This document shows, piece after piece, positions 41,901-48,723 of a stretch of 64,000 bases of DNA. The notes beneath the pieces are model-generated. The model saw only the letters and a program-made list of their open reading frames with translations. It searched no databases and was not told the DNA's origin. The stretch is from contig NZ_CP084058.1 of assembly GCF_020215645.1 (NCBI RefSeq), positions 7,130,001 through 7,194,000 of the forward strand. Direction: 5' to 3'. Numbering within the stretch: position 1 is the stretch's first letter; each line of letters opens with the position of its first letter. The position numbers were made by a program, and so were the translations under genes. This DNA is from Nonomuraea gerenzanensis (GTDB lineage Bacteria > Actinomycetota > Actinomycetes > Streptosporangiales > Streptosporangiaceae).

Positions 41901-43163
41901 GTCCTCCTGCGGGAGCGGGAGACGGGGCAGCAGGTGGCGGCGGCTGCCGATCAGCAGGCGGAGGCCGCGCTTGGGCCCCGCCTCGATCAGCGGGTAGAGG
42001 ATCTCGTCCGCCAGCTTCTCGTAGTCGATGGCCTCGTCGACCGCGTCGATGGCGGCCACGCACGGCCCTGGGATCGCCCCCAGCAGCTCGCCGACGCTCT
42101 GCGGCCGCAGCCCGAGCCCGGCGCAGAGCGCGTCGAGCACGTCCAGGGGCGTCATCAGGCGGGCGTGGATCGCCACGTCGATCGACCTCTCCGGCGGGAC
42201 GGCGGCTCTCGGCACGTCCTCCAGAGTGATCTGGCCGCGCCGGGCGGGATCGCTGAGCACCGCCAGCCTGGCGATCATCGAGGACTTACCCGACCCGGGA
42301 TCGCCCGTCACCACCCGGGATCTCCTGCCCTCCTTCAGCCAGGACACCAGGTCTTCCAGCGCCGCGTGCCTGCCGACGAACCGCGAGATCCGCGGCAGCC
42401 AGTGCTCGGTGAAGTCCCGGTCGCGGGCCTGCCTGTGCTGGATCCGCAGCTTGGTGAGCATGTCCAGATCAGCCAGTTCGGGATCGTAGCGGGGGTTCTT
42501 CAGAAACGTGTCCGGCGCACTCTGGTGGGCCACGTGGTGCGCCACCGTCTGCCAGTCGGGAGTGTGCCGGTTCATGGAGCCCACCAGCTCGCTGATCCGC
42601 AGGTATTCCGGCTGGTAGCCGGCCACCGACAGGTCGGCCAGGGCACGTTCGAACGCCTCGGCGAACGTGCCCGCCTCGATCTGCTCCTTCGGGTGAGCCG
42701 CGGTGACGATGATCAGGGTCTTGTCGTCGCGGTTCATGGCCTTCATCGCGGCGCCCAGCGCCTCGCCCGCCCCTTTCCCCGCGTGACAGCAGTCAAGGAC
42801 GATCATCGCGTGGTGCAGCGGTGTGTCCTCCAGCATGAGGTTGGCCAGCTTCGTCGTGGGCACGGTGCTCGACACGGGGTCCTCCGTGTCGCCCATCCAC
42901 AGCGCGTGCTCGTCGGAGACGAGTCCCGCGTGCCCGGTGTGATAGAGCACGACCAGGTCGTCGGGCTCCGTCTCGTCGCGGCAGAACCTGCGCAGCTCGG
43001 AGCGGAACGTCTCGCCGAGAGGATCCACGTCGAGAGCGGTTCTGCGCTTGTAGCCGAGCCCCTGCAAGAGCCGGACCATGCGTTCCACCGACTCCACGAT
43101 CGATTCACCGGTCTTGGGCAGCTCCCTGGTGACGCCGGTGGCGATGAGGTGACGCCGTCCCAT
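38946..43163 (-). CDS. caspase-like protease - STAND NTPase - WD40 protein (second conflict system)
   Basis: 1405 aa. Caspase/metacaspase domain at residues 1-200: catalytic His in LYHTGHAG (His78) and Cys in VLDCCHAG (Cys126). STAND NTPase at 260-500: RFVGRHAALEDLV, Walker A GDPGSGKSS (287-295), Walker B-like PCVAAIDAVDEAID. A helical stretch follows (SLYRLYHTALAEYLRQY), then WD40-type blades from about residue 740 to the end (LTGHAGSVTDLRCS, GGEDGTVRLWDFHH, GGDDFRVAIWDLYH). Predicted: WD40 senses a ligand, NTP-driven oligomerisation activates the protease. It starts 4 nt after the hydrolase stop. Confidence 0.9.
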   Translation of the reverse strand: MGRRHLIATGVTRELPKTGESIVESVERMVRLLQGLGYKRRTALDVDPLGETFRSELRRFCRDETEPDDLVVLYHTGHAGLVSDEHALWMGDTEDPVSSTVPTTKLANLMLEDTPLHHAMIVLDCCHAGKGAGEALGAAMKAMNRDDKTLIIVTAAHPKEQIEAGTFAEAFERALADLSVAGYQPEYLRISELVGSMNRHTPDWQTVAHHVAHQSAPDTFLKNPRYDPELADLDMLTKLRIQHRQARDRDFTEHWLPRISRFVGRHAALEDLVSWLKEGRRSRVVTGDPGSGKSSMIARLAVLSDPARRGQITLEDVPRAAVPPERSIDVAIHARLMTPLDVLDALCAGLGLRPQSVGELLGAIPGPCVAAIDAVDEAIDYEKLADEILYPLIEAGPKRGLRLLIGSRRHLLPRLPLPQEDVLDLDDSSYADPASLSEYAARCLVEIEPGSPYASVPAEVVREVADAVAAAAGRSFLVALIVSRTLAAQPTVPEPRDQAWRASLPATAAEAMHNDLETRLGDLAQQARDLLTPLAFAQGSGLPWGRVWAPLASRLGHHPFTNENVEWLLRNAGYYVVETVVDGESLYRLYHTALAEYLRQYRDAEFVHRRFTAFFAGRAPKDQGRTDWARADRYTLDHLATHAILGSADMLGELVHDPAFLLAATPAPLLAALPYLMDREDRRAGAAYRRALHLIRTKRPQEWLAYLRLAAYRAGAGKLAYRIQIRGEQEPWTPLWSQWPEEHPHRVLTGHAGSVTDLRCSTTGQPVAISVGVDRSIRKWDLRTGEQLTTHLLGPSKRPALDARIDPSGEVVVLLDAEGACTVWEVASGAFKWQIPPAAAWRFPGNLTMGFNRWFDGRAVLVRSGGTALPAEIWDLAAARRLLSLPGRVTAADLAPGRLETGKNVLIARFGALYDPETGRSALPHLQRRGRKVEYLVDGDTALFAVIHEKNNMLIWDLARDREIGGETQRHDVSETIVAGNRRLVRRREHRFLDRFAWYLDDRQLSVCGASVGSRRDMSVSPDVSLTLPSSGRQVTLAGHNGPVTAHDVALLPDRHEIVATGGEDGTVRLWDFHHTDQQDSAEHPGIFQAAEVRAVVLDDGTELGQACGREADPDAWNDTLVVSLRQEWKLVLGSRTETTTRTLVDGDDQPVLVTFYADHTCDVSRTMSWSWQFLLQRCKADPVYWPQASAAVRLPTGERIAVTGGHRSDAVVWNLDEGRAIAALRAHSGWVGTVETGCLPDGTPIAVTGGDDFRVAIWDLYHHRLLARFTVLPRWRRALSVLPHPDRAAGIEKVACTIADGALWLVVRLVDEPRLHVYRYEGRRCGKQEPIPMSGAAFAARAGRVVLANHRDQLEIWKLGERGRSLSIDVEARIMGLAMTETGVIFAATQKGLAAFRLNRGFDG

Positions 43164-43167
43164 GGGA

Positions 43168-44001
43168 TCATTCCAGTCCGTCCAGGATGGCCTGCCCCGT
43201 CAGGCGCTCGGTGAGATAGGGACGCAGGTCGTGAGCGTGGGAGCCGTTGTACACGCGGATCTGCCTGATCTGCGAGCCGAAGAGCGGACGCAGGTCCTCC
43301 ACCGCGGCGACCACGTCGCCGGCGTCCACGACGTTGGTCCACGCCTTGACGGCTCCCGGCCAGCCGCCGGGCTTCGGCCGCAACCGGTCGAAGATCAGGT
43401 TGGGCAGGCCGAGCGGGGAGCCGAGCGTGACGAGTGCAGCCACCGGCCACTCGGTGTGCGCACACAGCGCCTCGTAGGCGACCACGGAGCCCAGCGAGTG
43501 CCCGACGACGACTCTGGTGTCGGCCGCGAGTCTGCGTTCCACGGCCTCGCGAGCCCACTGGCGCACACTCTGATCCTTGAAGTAGGCGCTCACCTGCTTC
43601 AGATCCCCGATGAACAACTGCTCGGCGACGCGGCTGAGGAATCGCGAGCGGCTCATCGCGACCAGAGCACCGCTTACCCAGGACGGCGTGCGGGCCAGGA
43701 CCTCCCGGTCCGGCGGGACCACCCGGCCGTCCACCTCTGCGGCTCGCCGCCACCAGGCCAGGAGCAATTCCTGCTCGTACCCCTCCGCCACGTCGTGTGC
43801 GTCGTAGTAGAGGTCGGGCGCCATCACCTCCGCAGGGGGCCGGAACAACTCGCCGTACGCGGCGAAGTCAACCTGCTCGGGCAGCACGTCACCGCCCGCC
43901 AGGCGCACGCCATCGCGCAAGGCGGGAAAGAGACGCTCGCGCAACGTGTGCTCGCCTCTGAACTGCTGGCTGATCCCGTGGATGACAACGATGGCGGCCA
44001 C
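43168..44001 (-). CDS. alpha/beta serine hydrolase coupled to the caspase-STAND-WD40 gene
   Basis: 277 aa from GTG 44001, with GAAGGGGGA 3 nt upstream (an in-frame ATG at 44043 lacks a site). Lipase-like fold: VVIHGISQQ near the N-terminus (oxyanion), VVVGHSLGSVVAYEAL nucleophile elbow with Ser, Asp probably in VVDAGDVVA, and His in YNGSHAHDL. It shares cotranscription and near-overlap with the caspase gene, so it is probably either the effector (membrane lipid or ester cleavage) or a substrate of the protease. No signal peptide. Confidence 0.87.
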   Translation of the reverse strand: MAAIVVIHGISQQFRGEHTLRERLFPALRDGVRLAGGDVLPEQVDFAAYGELFRPPAEVMAPDLYYDAHDVAEGYEQELLLAWWRRAAEVDGRVVPPDREVLARTPSWVSGALVAMSRSRFLSRVAEQLFIGDLKQVSAYFKDQSVRQWAREAVERRLAADTRVVVGHSLGSVVAYEALCAHTEWPVAALVTLGSPLGLPNLIFDRLRPKPGGWPGAVKAWTNVVDAGDVVAAVEDLRPLFGSQIRQIRVYNGSHAHDLRPYLTERLTGQAILDGLE

Positions 44002-44075
44002 GGTTCCCCCTTCACACGGGGACGCTTTTCCCAGAGTGTGCATAGGAAGAACTCGGCTGGCAACCGGGAGGGGCC

Positions 44076-44897
44076 ATGCTGGCGAACCCCGCCCTGCGGC
44101 ACGTCAGGCTCACCGATCGACTGCACGAGTGGCGCAGACAGGCGGAGAGCCGGCTGGTGGTCTGGGCATCGGGAACGGTGGCCCTGGTGGCGATCTCCTC
44201 GCTAGGGCTGCTCATCAGTGGTGCAGGTGTCAGGGATCTACCTGGATTCGCGAGCACGCTGACACCGGTCGCCGCAGCGTATGCCGCGCTCGTGGCGCTT
44301 CTTCCACACGGGCGCGCGCTGCTGCGCTGGTGCATCATGGGAGCACTGGCGACGGGAGCGCTTGTCCCCTTCCTGCCCGCCTCTCCGCAGCGCCCGTCAC
44401 AGGTCGAGGTGGCCGCCGAGTGGCTGGTGGGCAACCCCTTCGTGGCACTGCCCATCGGGCTGGCCGCGCTGTGGCTGCTCCCTGGCAGCTTGATGTCCAT
44501 TCGCCTTTCACGTATCCGCTTCTCTCGGTTGCGGCCGGGCCCGGTCGGCATCGCGCGGCGTGTGCTCTCCGGCCTGCTCATCATGGCCGTTCTGGCCGGC
44601 GTGCTCGCCGCGGGAGGCAGCGTGCGGGACACGCTCGGCGGTCCTGGACTCGCCGGTGACGTACTCCTGGCCTGGCTGGTGCCACTCACCGTGCTGGTCT
44701 GTGCGGCTTGGAGCAGGAGGGCAAGCCGGTGGTTCTATCACGTCGCCCTGCTGACAACGGCAGGTCTCGGACTGCTCATGGGTGCCCCTCCCATGCTCGC
44801 AGGTCCCGGCTTGTGGCCCCTGATCATGATCGTCCTGCCTTGTGCGATCGTCACCTCAACGATGGTGAGCAGTCTTTTGCGATGGCCGCGTATCTAG
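44076..44897 (+). CDS. integral membrane protein divergent from the caspase operon
   Basis: 273 aa. About eight hydrophobic segments, starting VVWASGTVALVAISSLGLLI and ending LWPLIMIVLPCAIVTSTMVSS. The cytoplasmic loop SIRLSRIRFSRLRPG is strongly basic and repetitive. No catalytic motif or known family seen. It shares a 74-nt divergent promoter region with the hydrolase-caspase operon, so it may be coregulated. ATG 44076 with GAGGGG just before. Confidence 0.72.
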   Translation: MLANPALRHVRLTDRLHEWRRQAESRLVVWASGTVALVAISSLGLLISGAGVRDLPGFASTLTPVAAAYAALVALLPHGRALLRWCIMGALATGALVPFLPASPQRPSQVEVAAEWLVGNPFVALPIGLAALWLLPGSLMSIRLSRIRFSRLRPGPVGIARRVLSGLLIMAVLAGVLAAGGSVRDTLGGPGLAGDVLLAWLVPLTVLVCAAWSRRASRWFYHVALLTTAGLGLLMGAPPMLAGPGLWPLIMIVLPCAIVTSTMVSSLLRWPRI

Positions 44898-44996
44898 TGT
44901 CATCCCCCTGAGATTCATCGGAGATATTCGCGCGGGATTCGAGGATCTCCACTGCGGACAGTCCTGGAGACACCACTGGCACTGTGCTGCGGTCCC

Positions 44997-46241
44997 TCAC
45001 AACGGGGTGACCGGGGTGGCGCGCGGCACGTACACCAGCGCGTCGTACGCCCGCGCCGGCACCATGGGCACCGTGTAGGTCCAGCTCAGCATGCTGTAAA
45101 TGGACCGGTAACCGTCGCCGACGCTGCCCATGCGGATCTCCGAGCCGAGTAACCGCCGGTTGGCGGGGGTGGCCGAAGCCTGTGCGAGGTTCACGTAGCC
45201 CAGGGGCTGGGCGCCGAACAGCTTGGCCAGGGGCGAGTCGTGGCTCACGGTGAACTGCTCGCGTTCGCCGGAGGAGTCGTCGCGGCTGAGGAAGGTGCTG
45301 GTGGCGAACTCGGTGCCGATGGCGAAGTAGCCGCCGCCGTACGTCCTGGCCAGGCGGCGGCCCATCGACTCGAAGGAGAACGCCGCGCCGGTCTTGTCGA
45401 GGTGACTGTTGTGACCGGCCACGATGACGTGCTCTCGTCCGGTGCCGATGATCCAGTCGACGGCCTCGGCCATCCAGGCGTCCCGCTTGCGGGCGTAGTC
45501 GGCCCCGGAGAGCTGCAAGCGGGCGCCCCGGCCGATCGTCTCGGCGTGGTGCAGCGCGACGGCGAACGACTCGGGAGAGCTGAGCCGCACGTACGTGGCC
45601 TCGTGGTCGCGCATGCGGGTGGTGATCCGTTCGGCCGCGGTGGCGGCGGCGGCGATCTTCGTTTTGTCCTGTACGGACCTGGTGGCGTCGGTGAGGTCGG
45701 CCAGTGCCTGCTGGACCGGGCGGACCTGGGCGGGCTCGACCGTGGCGAGGTAGCGCAGCAGCCGCTCCTTGTTGCGGTCGTAGCGCTGCATGTCGAAGCC
45801 GTGGAGGCGCACCTTGGCGGGGGCGGCGACGGCGGCGTTGTGGTCGTGGAGCCACTGGAGCAGGCTTGCGGTCTCGCGGGTGCGGTAGATGTCGAAGCCG
45901 AGCGCCGCGGCCGCCTGCTCGGCAGTGCCCAGGCCCTCCACCACGTAGTCGTCGGCGACGGCGGTGCCCCCGAAGTCGGCCTCCAGGGCGACCGTGCGGA
46001 AGCCGTGCTCGCGCACCAGCCGCTGGATGACCAGCATGCGGGCCTGGACGAACTCCTTGTTGCCGTGCGTGGCCTCACCGACGCCGACCACCCGCTTGCC
46101 CGCGGCGTCGGCGAGTGTGGCCTGGTCGAGGGGGACGACGGCGCCGGACGTCACCCCCGCGGTGTCCGCGCCCCCGCACGCGGTCACGGCCGGCACGATC
46201 AGGGCGAGGCCCGCGAGCAGGCGGGCGAGTGTGTGCGCCAT
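44997..46241 (-). CDS. erythromycin esterase family lipoprotein
   Basis: 414 aa. Lipobox VPAVTACGG (Cys about 22) predicts a lipid-anchored exported protein. The family signature is clear: VVGVGEATHGNKEF with Glu/His, ALEADFGG and VRLHGFDMQRYD, followed by IVAGHNSHLDKTG. Ere enzymes hydrolyse the macrolactone of 14-membered macrolides; many relatives have other or unknown esterase activity. A lipoprotein form differs from the cytosolic EreA/B resistance enzymes. Monocistronic; convergent with the membrane-protein gene. Confidence 0.88.
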   Translation of the reverse strand: MAHTLARLLAGLALIVPAVTACGGADTAGVTSGAVVPLDQATLADAAGKRVVGVGEATHGNKEFVQARMLVIQRLVREHGFRTVALEADFGGTAVADDYVVEGLGTAEQAAAALGFDIYRTRETASLLQWLHDHNAAVAAPAKVRLHGFDMQRYDRNKERLLRYLATVEPAQVRPVQQALADLTDATRSVQDKTKIAAAATAAERITTRMRDHEATYVRLSSPESFAVALHHAETIGRGARLQLSGADYARKRDAWMAEAVDWIIGTGREHVIVAGHNSHLDKTGAAFSFESMGRRLARTYGGGYFAIGTEFATSTFLSRDDSSGEREQFTVSHDSPLAKLFGAQPLGYVNLAQASATPANRRLLGSEIRMGSVGDGYRSIYSMLSWTYTVPMVPARAYDALVYVPRATPVTPL

Positions 46242-46436
46242 GTCAGCTCACGCCGACGGAGTCGATCTCGATCATGCGTCAAGTTCATCGGACGCGCGGT
46301 CGCCCGTCATCGGAGTCAGGTCGAGCGTGCGGTGGCGCAGGGCCAGATCGTGGACCACCGGTTGTAGACCTTCGGCGCCCAGATGTGAACCTGGGTCGCT
46401 AGGCCAGCCACCGGCCAGGCGCCTAGGCTGCGGGAC

Positions 46437-47693
46437 GTGCCTTACCGTCCAGCGACCCAGCAGCTTCAGGGCCGATGGGGCACCGCGCTGCCGTACGTCT
46501 GCGCCGTGCTGCCGATGCTGTTCCACACGGCTGTCATCGGCGGGGTCGTCTCCCAAGCCCACGACCGGCTCCCGCAGGCGGTGCTGGACGTGGGGCTCGG
46601 CGTGCTCGGGCTGGTCCTGCTGGGCTGGCGGCGCCGGTGGCCGTGGCAGATCGCGCTGGTCACGACCCTGCTGAGCGGCGTCTCCAGCGTGGCCGGCGGT
46701 CCCGCGTACGTCGCATACGTCTCCCTGTGCGCGCATCGCCGGTGGCGGCAGATCGTCCCCGTCGCGGCGGTGCACCTGGCCGGGCTGGTGGCGTACAGCA
46801 CCTTGCCGGCCGCGACCGAGGCGAGCGACGTGGCGATCACGACCGGCACCGTCGTCCTCGGCGCGCTGACCGTCGTCGGCCTCTACCATCGCGGGCGGCA
46901 GGATCTGGCCGCCTCGCAGCGGGAGGCCGCCCGGCTGGCCCACCGCCAGCAGGCGCAGCTGATCGAGCAGGCCAAGCTGGCCGAACGGCTCAAGATCGCG
47001 CACGAGATGCACGACGTGCTGGCGCACCGGATCTCCCTGTTGTCGATGCTCGCGGGCGGCCTGGCCTATCGCAAGGACCTGACGGGTGAGGAGGCCCGGG
47101 AGGCCGCGCTGGCGATCCAGGAGAACGCGCATCAATCGCTGGACGAGCTGCGCGCCGTGCTCGGCATGCTCCGGCGCGACGGGTGCGGGGGTGGTGGCGG
47201 GGCTGGTGGCGGCGAGGTGGAGTCGCCTCAGCCGGACCTGAGCCGCTTGAACGCGCTGTTCGCCGAGGTCCGGGCCGTCGGCCAGCACGTCGAGGCGGAG
47301 GAGACCATCACCGCCCGGGAGCTGCTGCCCTCGCAGACCGGCCGCCACGCGTACCGCATCGTGCAGGAGGCCCTCACCAACGCGCGCAAGCACGCGCCCG
47401 GCAGCCCCGTGCGCGCCGAGATCAGCGGCCGGCCGGGAGCGGAGCTGCGGATCCGGGTGAGCAACGAGGTTCTCGCGGGCGCGCCGGCGGGCTCCGGGGG
47501 GCGACTGGGCCTGGTCGGCCTGGCCGAACGCATCCGGATGGCCGGCGGCATGATCGCCCACGGCGTACGGGACGGGCGCTTCGTCCTCGACGCCTGGTTA
47601 CCCTGGGAGCCCTCTCAGCGTGCCCCGACGGCCGACAGCGCCGCCGCAGACATTGACACGCCGTTGACCACAGTCACAGAAGCCGCGATCTGA
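46437..47693 (+). CDS. NarL-type sensor histidine kinase (orphan)
   Basis: 418 aa. Five or six N-terminal TM helices, HisKA_3 box LKIAHEMHDVLAHRISLLS (phospho-acceptor His), N-box EALTNARKHAPGS, and G2 GGRLGLVGLAERI. The G1 position reads RVSNEVLAG rather than DNG, so the ATP site is unusual. A Gly-rich insert (about residues 245-260) separates the dimerisation and ATPase domains. No response regulator is adjacent. GTG 46437. Confidence 0.87.
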   Translation: MPYRPATQQLQGRWGTALPYVCAVLPMLFHTAVIGGVVSQAHDRLPQAVLDVGLGVLGLVLLGWRRRWPWQIALVTTLLSGVSSVAGGPAYVAYVSLCAHRRWRQIVPVAAVHLAGLVAYSTLPAATEASDVAITTGTVVLGALTVVGLYHRGRQDLAASQREAARLAHRQQAQLIEQAKLAERLKIAHEMHDVLAHRISLLSMLAGGLAYRKDLTGEEAREAALAIQENAHQSLDELRAVLGMLRRDGCGGGGGAGGGEVESPQPDLSRLNALFAEVRAVGQHVEAEETITARELLPSQTGRHAYRIVQEALTNARKHAPGSPVRAEISGRPGAELRIRVSNEVLAGAPAGSGGRLGLVGLAERIRMAGGMIAHGVRDGRFVLDAWLPWEPSQRAPTADSAAADIDTPLTTVTEAAI

Positions 47694-47887
47694 GGCTGCC
47701 AGCCGAGCACCGGCTCCTCGCCGTCCTCAGAGCCGAATCATGCGGCCATCCGGTCACGGCCTTCGATCACGCGCTTGACGTCGTCGCGGCGGCTACAACT
47801 TCGACATTCGCCATCACGACCGTCGCCGCGGTGGCGCATGTGTGCACGGTGACAGCGCCGAAAGGCCGCACGCCATAAAATGTGATC

Positions 47888-48205
47888 ATGCAGCCTCTGC
47901 CGGTGATCACCCCCGCCACCGTGGACGTGATCGAGGCCCTGACGACCGACCTGAACCCGCGCTGGGGGCTGGCGATCGCCAAGGCGGCGGGCCGCTCCCC
48001 CGGCACCGTCTACCTCGTGCTCGACCGGCTCGAACGCGGCGGATGGGTGATCTCCACCTGGGAGGCGGACTCCGCGCGGCAGGGCCCGCGCCGGCGCCTG
48101 TATCGGCTGAAGGGGGACGCCCTGCCCGCCGCACGCCGCGCCGTCGCCCGCCGCGCCACCGCGCACCAGCCGATCACCCAACCACTCCCCCACCCGGGGG
48201 TTTGA
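47888..48205 (+). CDS. PadR-like winged-helix regulator
   Basis: 105 aa. The segment PRWGLAIAKAAGRSPGTVYL, then VLDRLERGGWVISTWE and RRLYRLKGDALPAARRAV, is the winged helix of PadR-type regulators (wing in GPRRRLYRL). Small size fits a PadR without the C-terminal coiled coil. CATAAAAT just upstream resembles a -10 element, so the mRNA may be leaderless; GTG 47882 is an alternative start. It is followed 1 nt later by a membrane-protein gene, a common PadR arrangement. Confidence 0.83.
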   Translation: MQPLPVITPATVDVIEALTTDLNPRWGLAIAKAAGRSPGTVYLVLDRLERGGWVISTWEADSARQGPRRRLYRLKGDALPAARRAVARRATAHQPITQPLPHPGV

Positions 48206-48206
48206 G

Positions 48207-48710
48207 GTGAACCCGCTGGTCAGAGGCGTCATCGTGACCGCGGCCGCGATTTTGCCCGGCAGGGCGCGGCGGGAGCGCTACCTGGAGCAGTGGCTGGCCG
48301 ACGGGGAGGGGGCGGCGGAGGCGGGAATGGGCTCGCTGGCCGTGGCGCTGGGCGCGCTCAGGGCCGCCCTGGCGATGAACCTGACCCGCCGCTCGGCCGT
48401 GCCACTCGCTCTGGCGGCCGTTCTGGTGATCGGCGGGGCGCGGCTGGCCACGACCTCCTCCTCGCAGGTGCTCGGCATCGCCATCGCCATGGCGGGGGTG
48501 GCGTTGCCGCTCCTGCTGCTGGTCCTCCGCAGGTTCACCGAGCGCGACACGCTCGGCGACTGGGAGGACACGCTCGCCGCCAGGCAGGCGGGGCTGTCGA
48601 GGGGGCGGCCCGCGGATCGGGGGGCGGCGGGGAAGCGGCTGCTCCCCCTTCTCCTGGGTGCCGCGCCAGTGATCCTGGCGGCGGTGCTGCTGCTCGTCTT
48701 GTTCCGGTGA
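48207..48710 (+). CDS. small membrane protein cotranscribed with the PadR-like gene
   Basis: 167 aa. GTG 48207. The N-terminus has AILPGRARRERYLEQWLADGEG, a short motif shared by permease-like proteins that follow PadR genes in actinomycetes. Then come about three or four TM helices (PLALAAVLVIGGARLA; LGIAIAMAGVALPLLLLVL; LLPLLLGAAPVILAAVLLLVLF). Function unknown; probably controlled by the PadR protein. Confidence 0.75.
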   Translation: MNPLVRGVIVTAAAILPGRARRERYLEQWLADGEGAAEAGMGSLAVALGALRAALAMNLTRRSAVPLALAAVLVIGGARLATTSSSQVLGIAIAMAGVALPLLLLVLRRFTERDTLGDWEDTLAARQAGLSRGRPADRGAAGKRLLPLLLGAAPVILAAVLLLVLFR

Positions 48711-48723
48711 ACGGGTCCTTCGG

